Source: Paralichthys olivaceus (taxonomy: Eukaryota; Chordata; Actinopteri; Pleuronectiformes; Paralichthyidae). From it: 64,000 nt of DNA. Each line of letters begins with the position of its first letter. The stretch's first letter is position 1. Location of the stretch: positions 5,646,001 through 5,710,000 of the forward strand of contig NC_091103.1 in the NCBI RefSeq assembly GCF_024713975.1. Reading direction: 5' to 3'. Made by a program: the position numbers and the translations under genes. Under the pieces are notes generated by a model. It worked only from the letters and a program-made list of their open reading frames with translations. It was not told the DNA's origin and did not search any database. This document shows, in pieces, positions 43,976-56,085 of this stretch.

Positions 43976-44316
43976 AGTCACCTTTGCCTGATCCCGGCGC
44001 TGCAGCCAATCAGCGGCAGTCGGGGACACATGAACGGTGATCATACCCACGGAACAGGCTGCGGCCACGGCAGGAACAAAGGAAGAACGCCTCCCGCTGC
44101 CTTTGAAGCGTCTTCGCACGCAGACGTCGACTTCGTGGACACATTTCTCGTCCTTTGTCTCCACGTTAACTCTTCCTCTCACCGGGACTCGCACTTTTCG
44201 CTCTCGACCGGTCGTGTTTTGCGGAGGGAAAGAGGAAACTTGGCGTCGCGGAGGTATTTTCTCCTCGGGTCGCTTCGCTCCAGGTCGTGGAGGGGCAGAC
44301 TTGAAGGTGTCGCACG
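43976..44316 (+). promoter_or_regulatory. CpG-rich putative promoter and noncoding first exon
   Basis: A GC- and CpG-dense block in AT-rich surroundings, with a CCAAT box in GCCAATCAGCG (44005-44015) and a consensus donor GTGAGT immediately after 44316. The open frames inside have no family resemblance, so I read it as 5'UTR rather than coding. The gene it serves is not in the window; spsb4 is a guess from the human 3q23 gene order only. Minus-strand transcription from the same island is possible. Confidence 0.5.
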
Positions 44317-47144
44317 GTGAGTTTGTTTTTGTCCCTTTTAAAACTCGCTTTCTTCACGTCGTGATATTCTGTCGAAAACCACAGTGGACACGTCGTGACT
44401 CCGGTGTTTCAATGTCGCTGTGTGTGTCGTGAAACTGAAAAACTTCTCCCGCAAACTTTCCCCTTCTTCAGTTTCTTCTTCTCCGAGGCAGCGCCTGCAG
44501 AACAGAGCGTCTCCAGAACTCCTTTAAACATTCAGCCGTTTTAGTGCTTTTTTGCGAATTGAGAAACAGACGCGCACAGAAAACCTCAACACAAGAAATG
44601 ATCTGACTATTTGGAGTCCATTCTAAATTTCGGCATGTTGCAATCAAAGCTGGTCGCTTCTTTTACCTGTTCAAAACAGTCAAACGAGGTGACTTGTGTA
44701 GTAGTCACGCAGTAAATAAGCAGCTAAGAGGTTGTTAGAAAGTCATTGACCCTCTGAAACACAAGGGTAATAGTGACACGTTCCGTGTAGCTAGTAAATT
44801 GTGTTAAATGATACGTGTTAATGTATCTGATTGCACTGACTGCTTTTCTTCATTGATGGACGATTTTTGGTCATTTCACTTAATGTCGATAACTATCACG
44901 ATAAAAGTCACATTATTTCTTAAGCTTTAAGTCAGATTTCTGCTTCTGTGTGAAGGTTGTGATTGATATGGACAGAGAATAACAAACAGAATCACACTTT
45001 ATAAACATTATACCTCCCACTGTATATATTACATAATCTATTATATCGATACAACCTTTGTTAAATTGCTATTGATTAAAATTGTATTGTAGTAACCACT
45101 CATAATGTTTTACCTTCCATTATTCATAATATCTGTTGTTGCAACCCAGATAGCTGCCTACAGGTACACTTTCATTCATGTCCTCTTCATGCATCATTAC
45201 TCTTTTGAGCAGTCTTTTATGTGCACATCAGTCAGTGGTTCTCTTGCCAGTAGTTTTGTATTGAGCATATTTTGTGGAGTTTTGAACTCAGCAGACGTAG
45301 TCGGTCCCTTATTATTACTTCTGACTAGGCAAAGGCTGACAGTATTCCAGGTGAGCAAACAAGGCGGCTAATATCCCCACAGCATTATTTGACTTCATTC
45401 AGTGCCCATTTGATTTGAGGTTTGCCTGCTATTCAAAGGCTAAGTGTTTTGCCTGTAAGCACGCCATCTGCTTTGCCCTCCTGGGCATTGGCATGCCACT
45501 GTCCATATCAAGTGTTGTGAGAGATGTGTGTGGGTGGACCACAGCAGATGGTGAGATGGAGAAGTGGTGAGGCTGATCATAGCTGGAAGCTTGGCTAACT
45601 GTTGTGATGGTTGCTCTTGTTCTCAGCTGTGAGTGTAATGAAGACAAAACATGTAATCAGTTTCTTTAAGTCAGTATTACAAATCGTTTGAATGTTAATC
45701 AGCTTCCTTATACAATTGAACGTGTGCTCATAGGCTTCCACCATTTAAGAACAATTGACCCCTGCACTCCCATTTCCTACCATCTGGGGTTTGACCCTGC
45801 GACCGATGTGACATCTGTTGACCTCCGTGTTACCGCATGGGTGGGTGGCATAAACACGCCAGGCTTCACAGCATTCAGAAGTCAACAGTGGAGTTCATGT
45901 ATAATTCATCCTGCATCAATAAGCAAGCAAAATGAAACGGGATTGGTTATTGGTGCTCTGAATTTAGCCAACAAATTACACAGACTACAGCTGTCATTGA
46001 TGTGTGTTTGTGCATGTCCATCATAACAAGACTGAGAGGTGTAATCCAACCTTAGAAATAAAAAGACTATCGTACATTTTGGTTGCCTGCTGTAAATCTT
46101 GCTGAGAGAAAAAAAAAAGTTTTTTTTAAATCTTAAGAGAATGCGTATCAATTTTTGATAATAATAAAATGGAAAAAAACCAAAAACCTTTGTATCGTAC
46201 TCATTGCACTTATAATCCATGTAGGCTACTATAGGCCTAGGGATCATGATATAACAGGATTTAGAGAGTTAAAAATTACAGTAACATATAGTCTGATTCT
46301 CATTTTTCACAAAAAAGGTTTTGGAGTAAGACCCTTAAAATTGCTTAACAATGCCTAAAAAAATAATGTTAAATGTAGATGAAATTATTATATTAATTGG
46401 AAATGAACTGCCTGGTTCGGCAGAGTGATCAGATAATTGCTTATCTCTGAAGAGGATGACTTGAAGGCTCTTTTCCACTTGGCTGTTCTTATGTTTGATT
46501 CATCTGATATAAACAGAACTCAACTGATGAATTGAAGCAAGTTTACCGAGGTATAAATGTTCTATTTTGTCTGTCTTAGGATCTCCATGCTCCAGTTATC
46601 TCTTGGGGAGATTCCTTGAAGTTAAAACTTGTCTGCAATGTCCACCTTGTGTCCAGTCGCTCCTCACCATCTCACACTGTCTCTCACACATGCTCGTGCA
46701 TGAACGTACACGTGCACACACAGTCAGAGCTGAGGCTGTTCCAGCAGAGGGGCGCTGATGCTGACTTAGTACAATGTTAATGTTGTGAAATCCCATTAAA
46801 GCAGCCTGGTGCTGAGCGGTGCTTCGTCTGGGGTTTATTAGACAGCAGGTCATTTTAAAAGGCCAGTGGTGCCCTGTGGCTGTGTTTGCATGGTGTAATA
46901 GAGACTAATCACTGGAGTGGCTCACCCTGAACTGAATTGCTCTTTTTAAAGTCTGTGCCACTCATGTTTAGATGTTCTTGAAGATCATGGAAATGATTTA
47001 GAATGTGTGTTAGTTGCTGAGAGGAATTGTTTTGAGAGCTGCAGCCGCACCTTTCTTAAAACTTCAGAGTTTGACCACACTGCACGACAGTCTGATAAGA
47101 AACAAGGGGTAAAAAATGTCAGTCGTTTTTGTTGCCATGTAGCA

Positions 47145-47350
47145 TCATGATGGTGCCTGTACTACGAAAGCAATTTCAACATACCCAGGGTTATCTTTTT
47201 TCCGATAAACTTGTGAACTTAACTAAACAATCTCAGGCTAAGCGGTCACACAAAGCTGGTTATCAACTCAGTAAGTCAACCCAAGATTGCCTTATCTAGA
47301 TCTGAGCGCTTTCACATCGAATGAGCGATGTTTGCTGCATATGTGCAATC
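47145..47350. repeat. Probable dispersed repeat (TACCCAGGGTTATCTTTTT type)
   Basis: The words TGTACTACGAAAGCAATTTC, AACATACCCAGGGTTATC, AGCTGGTTATCAACTCAGTA and GATCTGAGCGCTTTCACATC follow the order of a fish interspersed repeat that I recall. Ends and family are not determined. Confidence 0.45.
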
Positions 47351-49860
47351 ACCGACATGGACAAGTGACGAAACATATGTCCCTATCTTTGTGTGCATCT
47401 GCTATTTTGTTGACAGGATGTGCCTGTTGCATCTAGAAATGGATGATTGAGATGTTCCTAATAAATATTTATTTCATAGACTAAACCTACTGAAAGGGAA
47501 GAATGGAAGTATAAAACTCTTTGGTTATTTATTTCCTCAGAAATTCCATATTGATTTGAAATGGGACACATAGTTTACAGATTTTTCTTGTGATGGTCTC
47601 TTTGAGACTCGTGCACTCAGCCCTCACCAAATTACACGACACTGTTGTGTGATGCCCACTCTCCTTACAAGGAAGGTTAAGGAAAGTTTAAAACACTGTC
47701 TGGTTTGTTAAGTCAATCCATGCCGCTAACAAACCCACTACATCTCAATCTCAAAGTTTCCTGTCACCTATACATTACCAAATGTGCACAGTCAGGCACA
47801 CTAGGCATTTAACTGCGCTTTGCATGGTGCACCATGACACATGAGCTTAGGGCCCTATGTTTTTATTGACTAGTAATTATGCGTCTTCAGTTAAGTTCCC
47901 CAGGTCTTGTTTTTAGAAACAGATTCGTAACTCGTGACCACAAATTATTTCTCGTTGCCATGATCAAATCATGAATTACGATACGCAGTTGCCCGGAGAA
48001 CACCGGCCGGGGACAGCTTGCATTTTATATTGCGTTTATGTGAACAGATTGTAGCTGAACACCGGCTGCGGTTCAACAACGTGAGTCGTGCTGTTCCTCT
48101 AGAGAGTTGAGGATCTAGGGTTTTTTTCTTTCAAAAATAAAAGCACTCCAGTTTTTTCTGTTGACTTAATTTATTAATTTGTTATTAAAAGGTTTTTATT
48201 GTGAAATATTTGCAGGAGCAGAAAATGCATGGCTTCATAGTGTGTAGTAATGGGATTTATTTGAGTACACAGGACTACTGTTATACCAGAAACCTCAGGA
48301 AGCTATATTAAAAGTTAACGTAAAGAACTTCAGGTGATGGACAGTAGTCTCTTTCTCCCTCTCTCGCACACACTCACATTTATTTTAAGTATAAACCCTG
48401 TTTAAAAACACAGCGCTGCAATAGCAGCTCCACTGCAGAACTGATATGGACAACTGTGGCACGCAGCCGTTGTGCTCTGGGCGTCATTCATACAGTACTG
48501 ATGCTAACGGTTTTAACGAGTAGTATTAGTATACGCTGCAACTATAGGCAAGTGGGAAATCCTGACATCGTGTTGTGAACAAAGCACAACACCCCCCGTT
48601 AGCAGCAATTTGCCACTCGTCTCAGACTGTCTGTATTGATTAGATAGGACTTGAAAACCTTTTACCTTTCTGTGTCATACCCATTTGCAGCAACCCAAAA
48701 TGTGAAACGGTATTTAATCTATTTTTGTTTTTAGTTCACAATGATGGGCACACGCGCACACACACACACATTGGATCTATTCTCAAATTCTTTGTCTTCT
48801 TGTATATACTTCATCATGTGGTGTTATACAGATCTATCATGTGGTGCAAAGCTCTGGCAGAGAAAGGAATGCTTAGTTGACTCAGTAAATCTCTCTTCTG
48901 ATTGTTGTCATGTAAAAATGAGATTGAAGAAGGGTGTGAATCAAGGTTGTCGATCAAAAACAATTAATCACACAGATCTACCGTCTCCCACTCATCGTGT
49001 TCCTCCTCTAGGCATGGTGTGCATGATTATAAAATAGTAGGATACTGCCCATGTTTGCCAGAGCTGCCTGTAGCTGCAGGGTGAGTGATGGTTGCTGAAG
49101 ACGGGGTTTTCTCTGATGATGGATGTTCCTCGCAGTAGCGAGAGGGGTGTTACAAAGAAATTACTGGTGCTGTTTGTCTTTCACATCTGAGAAGGATGAG
49201 AAGTAAATTGTCTCTCCTGGAAGAAGCTTTCACTCAATGCTTTTCTACCACCACACTGAACCTCTGACAAACTCCTGTCAATGAGTGATTGACTCATGTG
49301 GCATTTAAGGAGAAGGAGAGCTTGAGGAGGTCGGTGGAATAGCTGAGTGATCAGCCGGTAGAGAGGTGGTGGCGGTGGTGGAGTTGCCAGCAGGTCAGTA
49401 GTAAAGCAAAGAAAATCTTGGTTGATTGAAATATTTTTTCAATTGATTGGTTGCCGGGAAATGAGAAATCTGCAAATGTTCTCTATCAGGTAGGTCACGG
49501 TGGACTGAAGGCACACTTTATCAGCCTCAATGAATTAACACAAAGCTACTATTAGCATAGTTCATAGAGATGTTTAGGGTTGACGCCTCAAACCTCAAAC
49601 TTAAAATCTTTTCTTGCCCCACTACTTTTGGAGCATTTGTCATAGAGATTGTTAAGCTGTCATTGGTTTTTAAACAAATGCAGCCACACCAACAACTTAG
49701 TTGACATGGTGGATGGCTGTATGAGTCATATGGTTGTGATTATGATTCATATTATAGTCACAATATCTGTGGAGACCTGGCAGCAGAAAGCTTCCTCTTT
49801 TAAATGTTTATCTCCAGACCTCCTCCTGCCCACACCACAGGGTCAGTGTGAGGGCAGAGT

Positions 49861-49861
<1 letters not shown>

Positions 49862-49920
<59 letters not shown>
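49862..49920. repeat. (CA)n microsatellite
   Basis: An uninterrupted 59-bp CA run; the opposite-strand Cys/Val frame is an artefact. Confidence 0.98.
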
Positions 49921-49922
<2 letters not shown>

Positions 49923-52900
49923 TGAATCATTTTTACTTCTGATGACCTCTGTTGGGGCAGTGTGTGTGTATATAAGGTGAACCACTGCAGTTATGTAGGA
50001 CTGCTTGCTGCTGCTTTTGTGAAACAGAAACGAGGATAGCAGCAGCTTAATATATGTGCATGTCAATGTACTGGGGCACAGTAATATGAGAAGGTGTTTT
50101 AATAACTGCTGAATACTATGCTTTGCTGTAAAGTCCTACTTTACTCTTAAATGTTTTTGTTGTGCATGATTAATCTTTTTGTGAGTGAGTCTTGGCTGTC
50201 AATCATAATGTTTAACCTCAACTAACTAATTAAAAAACAACTTATGGAAATATTAACATCAACAAACCTTTGTGTGATAAGAACTACCCAAAATGACAGA
50301 AACCATTTTTGGAAAATAAATTATTCTTTTTTCAAAAATGTGTACTTTGACATCTTAATTTCACTAAAATGGGGGAAGTGGGGTTTATGTCATTTCGTCC
50401 ATCTTCATGTACAGTGAATTGGTGATTTCAGACGAAGTACAAAGCTAAATTGGGTGTTGTGTTACTCTTGACTTTGACCTCAGGATCGCTTGTCTTTATT
50501 TGTACGAGTAAAGCAAACAGAACCCACAAATACTGGACAGTTCTTTTCTGTAAACGTAGAGAAAAGGAGGTGCTAGTTCCACCATTTCTGTCCATTGTCA
50601 CCCATAATGGAAGTGACTACAATTGCTGCTTTGTACCTTTTGTGGAAAAGCTTGGGGAAGGCAGCACCTTCGTAAAAATCTCTTCTATTTTTATCGACTT
50701 AATATCATCGCACGAAACATTTGCTCTGTGTTTGATCCTAACTTACCCAAAGAGACAAATTAATATGCCTTTGACTGTTTCAGGGTTGTTGGTTACGTTG
50801 GGGTTGAGATGAAAGCAACATAAAAACGGAACAGACACTTTTCACATCGTCCTATTTTTCCATCATTTCCATATCTTGTTTAGCATTTTTAAGTAGAACT
50901 CAAGTCAAATTCTTGAGCACAGCAACCCATTAATTATCACACTATGTTTGACTGGGGCTAATGACTTATTTTGTCAGGGGTAGATGAGGCCACAAGCTCT
51001 GCTCTGGCACATTGAGCTAATTCAGCCACTCAAATGACATGGCCCTTTTGATGAGCTAACATGCCTCCCAGTTAAGCTCCATGTCATCAGAACCGTCCTG
51101 TGGCCTACTTTGAGGGTGTCAAGTCATTTTTCAGCAGATCAGTTGCGCTGTCAAAATGTGCAGCTAATTTGCTGGTTTAATGGAGGAAATAAGCGAGAGA
51201 ATGAGGCACTTTCTGTCCGTCTTTCTCCACCGAGATGGCAGGTTACAGCCAGGACTCCATGCTGTAAACTATTCAATTTAGTTTTTATATAATGATGTAT
51301 GTTGGTGGACCTCTTACCAGGAAAGCGTAAGCATGAGGCCGTCATACCCTTGACATAGGGGCTCACAGGTATATATGTGTCTGTCTGCCGTTTAGCCAGT
51401 TTTCCTTCACAGAGGATGAAATGAGCTGGTGATAGCTGCCTCTCATGAAAGCTCCTATTTGGCATTGAAGCTGTAAATACATAGGAAAAATAAAACATTG
51501 AGCTTTGGACACAGAATCACCTGCTGCTGTTTTTAAAAGACGGGCTTATATAAAAACACGGATTTTACATCACAATAAAAACTTGTGGATACGATTGAAA
51601 GAAGCACAGAACAGGGATAGATCAACAAATTAATGCCGTGTTTTGATGGTTTCTACATGAATCAGTTGTTTCCTTATTGCTGCTTCATTTACATCTAACT
51701 GAAGTCTTTATTGTAAAAAATTAATAGCTTCTCTGATGGCGGCTGTTTGAGCCCGGGCCCTGAAACAACAGCCTCAGACAGAAGTGATTAGATGCTGGAG
51801 AATGTGTTTTGATTGAAACACAGTTGGAAGAAGGGAAGGTAGATCAGGCAGAAATGATTGAGGGCTGTAGTTTCCCAGGGGCCTCCTCCTGATAAATGGT
51901 TCATCTCCTCTTCCCTCCAACCATCATTTAAAATGTCAAATTATTAAAAGCCGCTGTTCATAATCCCCCTCTCTCTCCTCCTCTGTCACTGATGGGACAC
52001 ATTCTTCCATTTCAGTTGGCCCCTTTTTTTCATCGTGTTAAACATGTTGAACTGCACTCCCAAGTGTCTGTGGGCTAAATTGGTATTGCACCTCATTTAC
52101 CACTAACTGATTGTCCTTTTCCATAACAGTGGGTAACAAAAACAGAAGAGATGTGTTGGCAGCACAGCACATTCTACTTGATAGCTGTGTACTAATTCAA
52201 AGATGTCTGTGCCTGAGGGGTTAAAAGCCTTGAATGATGGCGGAATGCTCCTTTTTAAAAAGAGCAGTAGGGTCAGATAATACAGTAGTTGCATTCGGTA
52301 AGTCCAAATTGTCTCCTTTCCTAACCACTCCTCCTTGACTCCGATGGAATACTTCACAGGATCCAAGAGTTAGGAAAGGAGAACCACTGTGCAGGGAAAT
52401 TCCGACTCTGCCTACACTCGGCATTTCGTTAAAAAATACTTTATAAAAGAAGATACGCACAAAATGTAAGGTACTCTGTGCTGCAGGCTGTGCATTGACA
52501 GGTTTAATAAAGTTGGATAGATATTTCCAGTTTATACAGAGGGAAGATTTAATCATTACCTACTCACAGGAGATAAAAAACAGATTTAATTGAAAGAGAA
52601 GGTAAATGAATAAATGTGTCCAATGTTTCCTACACTAACGGATATAAGTTAGGAAGCAGTGAAGCTCCTTTCCTTATCCTTTAGAGAATTTGAACAGCTC
52701 ATATATGGAGGCCGCTGAAATACTTTGGCGTTATTTCACTGTTAGGAAGGTTAAAGCAAAATGGACTTTTGAAACGCAACCCATGTGTCGCTCAAAGCAA
52801 AATGTTTCATGGCTGTTCCACTTGTTCTCACTGGAAGACGGGCTGAAAAACTGACCGTTGTAAAGAGGAGAAAGAAGTGATACTTGAAGTGAAGAGCCCT

Positions 52901-53159
52901 TCTGATGGGGCATAATGGCTGCTTAGGTTAACTACTCATGAATATTAAAAGGAAAGCCATGAATTACCCAAAAGATACATTTCACCATTTATCTATCACA
53001 TCTTTTATATCTACTAGTTTCAGAAATCTTTGTCTGACTGTGGAATGCATAGTTCAACGACCACTAATTGAGTCAGCCTCACACTTGGCATGTGTATTGC
53101 TAAGGTCTCATGGAAGTGCAGTGTCGAATTTGTTGTGATTTGGAGACGTGATCTGTCAG

Positions 53160-53260
53160 CTGGGACTAATCAACGTTGGTTACGTTGACGATCATGACAA
53201 CAAGTATATCCAAGACAACGGCAACTGGGTGCTGAGCTTCAACGAGCTTTCAATAAACAG
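53160..53260 (+). other. Isolated exon-like open segment
   Basis: A 101-nt segment between TCTGTCAG and a GTGAAC donor is open only in one frame, reading LINVGYVDDHDNKYIQDNG and on to WVLSFNELSINR. It holds five CpG, unusual for its AT-rich surroundings. The acceptor has no good pyrimidine tract and I do not recognise the peptide. It could be an exon remnant, a pseudogene fragment or chance. Confidence 0.2.
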
Positions 53261-55904
53261 GTGAACAGCTCTGTGTGCAGCGCTGGGGGGACAAGTCCAG
53301 CAGCCGATCTTTACTTGAAGGTCACTTTCAAAGTTTCAGAAAAAAGGTTGCAACCCGCATTACTGCAGGCCAAGCAAACACACACACTGCACTCGTTGTG
53401 TTTAATTGAAGATATAAAAGTGTTAATTGTAAATTAAGCTACACAGATACTGAGGAGTATTTCTACATTCAGATTTTTTAGTTTCCATGCCAGCTCACTA
53501 CAGGAGCTCACTGTCTGTCACTGGATATGTGTGTGGGCAGAGTGGGAGGAAACAAGTGGTGAGGGGCACTGGAGAGAAGACCGCTGTGTAAGCCATCCTG
53601 CTGTCTTGTTAGTCCACACACTGTGAGGGCCTGGTTAAGTTAGTTTGGTGTGTGTGTGAATCAGCCTACGTGTGTTTACTTTCTAAGGGGGGTAATTTGG
53701 AATGCACTTTGTCACTTTCACATCCATTATATTTACAGCTGAAATTACAGCAATTGAACTGTAGTTTGTTACCACAGTAATGTTGTCATGGGGGTTCCTG
53801 GGATTATAAACAAACTGCTGTACACTACACTTTCATTAGTTTGATTTTACACTTCTTTTTTTATTATATAAAGTTCCCTAATGAACTCGATACCTTAGGG
53901 GATTTTGAGGAGCTGGTGCTTTGGTGTTCTGCGGTTCATTTAATCAGCGTGAGAATCCACAAAGCCCCATTGATAACGGATTAATTTTACAACTTCTGTC
54001 CAAATTCACCCAGCACTGCTCTCACTGCCAAACATTCCCCAGTTGAACATTTTCGAGTATAATTATCAAGTCTGAGTAAATGCTGTACTGGCCAACTGTA
54101 CCTGTGTGTAAAGAGGAGAGCTGGAGACTAGACGATCACATTAATCAAAGCTGTCTCATTGAAAACATTGACATGTGCAGCCTGTCTATTGAGTTATTGT
54201 TCTTTTAATCACTTTGTGTTAAAGATAGGTCGGGGCGATAAAATAAAGATAATTATTGCAATATAACGTTTCCTCGATAGAAATATGACATTGTCGATAA
54301 AATTTCGAGGGAACTCCTGTTGGAGTCAGTCTCCCTCTGACTGCCGCCCACTTTACACTTTACACCATCACTAAATATAAATTATCAGGAGACGTATAGG
54401 ACTGACATTTACTTTGTGTTGGTTTGATTCTGAGAGTTTATGAGACACATTTTTAAACCTGCTACACAACACGAGCGCACATTCAGGACATGAGTGTTAA
54501 AGTGAGCGGAACAATCCGGAATCATGATCCAACATCATCGATTCATAACTAAATAAATGTGATTATCAGTTTGTGTGTGAAGAGAGGCAGAGACAAGCAG
54601 GGGTTCAGAGAACTGTGAAGTAAAAGCAATGATTGTTGCATCAACTTTTTGTCTGATCACCAAATAAAGTTGCCATTGACAGACAGGGAGACGCCACCCC
54701 CTCGGGCATTTTAATGTTTGCAGAGAAGTCATCTTAAAATTTGATGAACATTAAGATTGCACAGGCTCATGAATATTCAAGATATCCCCTCCCCCCATCC
54801 TCCTTGTGTCTCTGTTCCTTCCTTTCTTATCTTCCTTTGTAACTTCCCTCTTATTTCGAGTTGTTTCATCTTGGCCTGAATTTCAACTGGACCCAAACAA
54901 ACAGGTTTCCTCAGGAGAGCAATCTCTGGTTGTAGTGGCACTTAGCATGTATAATGCAAAACATAATGTCTGAGCATTGTTTTAATTGTGCCGTTGAGTG
55001 TTCAGTGTTGGAGGTCGTTAAGGCTCCTTTGCATCTATCTCTCAAAATATTACTATGTTCTTTTCTTGGCTGCTGTTAGTGGAGCTGTATGTAGTAACCC
55101 ACGCTGCAAACATGTATGTCAACTGTTAAATTATACAGCACTCTTCCTCATGTGTCCCTGCATCACCCTGATCAAACGTTCACTGTTTATCTCGACAGGA
55201 AACACCCGGAGCTTAGATACTGTGACCCGTGCCCCGTTCAATCGACAGAGATGCACTTTTCTCAAGACGCCTGCACTCCGATGGATTAAGAGGTGAGCTT
55301 TGAATCCCGCACCCAACTGTGCTCATCCACCATCATTACAAACTCCAGCCAAGCTCCTCACTCAAGCTTCAGAAGTCGGTCAAAGCTAAGCATTGTGTTA
55401 AATGATATTGGTGTGGACGGAAGGACGACTTTGTCTTCATTCAGTGAAGACTTGAATACGCAGTCACCGCAGCAAAGGAAAGTGATGATGAAGTGTCCCA
55501 CAGGTGACGAGAGGTGGTGGATGGTTAGTGATGTGAGGACTGATCGGACTGATCTCAATGATCTACCTCACATTCTGAACCCTGCTGTGGAAACCTGATC
55601 GGACTGGTTTTGGGTTACCTGTAGACGCACAGAAACTGATCCAAGGCCGTTGCTAAATATTTTATCAGGTCCTAGAAAAAAGCAGCTGATATGTAGGCCA
55701 GGCTTGGAGAGTTTGGGCTAAGGTTTCAACCTGTGGAAGCATATGACGCTAATGAACCAAACCTTAGAATTGTAATGCAGCATGACCCAGGTGCAGGGTG
55801 AGCCTTGTATTTGTATGAGAATGAAAGCTTCAGAATTTCCCAGAATACAATACAGGTTATGTAAAACATCTCACAATGTAAAAAAAAAACATCACAATTA
55901 CCTT

Positions 55905-56085
55905 TGCCTCTGTGTTTATTTGTTTGTTAGCAGGATTATGCTAAATCTACAGGATAGATTACCACAGAACTTAATGGAAGGATTCAGTATGGAAGAATGA
56001 GGTGTGTGTTGGGGAGGAACACTTCATATTTTGGTGTGGATCCGGATCAAGGAGTGGATCCAGGACATTTCTTTTACACATTCTA
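55905..56085. repeat. Dispersed repeat family B, second copy
   Basis: TTTGTTTGTTAGCAGGATTA, GATTACCACAGAACTTAATG and ATTTTGGTGTGGATCCGGAT match the text of the 43.4-kb copy and of the left part of the 9.8-kb element. Confidence 0.65.

Noticed and set aside
44030..44432. Two overlapping plus-strand frames of 96 and 131 codons in the CpG-rich block
   Set aside because: CpG-rich DNA has few stop codons. The frames overlap each other, cross the splice donor at 44317 and show no family features; they fit 5'UTR.
45688..46026. 112-codon plus-strand frame
   Set aside because: It starts from a weak context, has no recognisable domain and no splice or promoter context; treated as chance.
49649..50066. 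Open frames on both strands across 49.86-49.92 kb
   Set aside because: They are created by the CA microsatellite.
55293..55598. 101-codon plus-strand frame rich in Ser/Asp
   Set aside because: No recognisable family, no supporting splice sites, and a comparable frame on the opposite strand.
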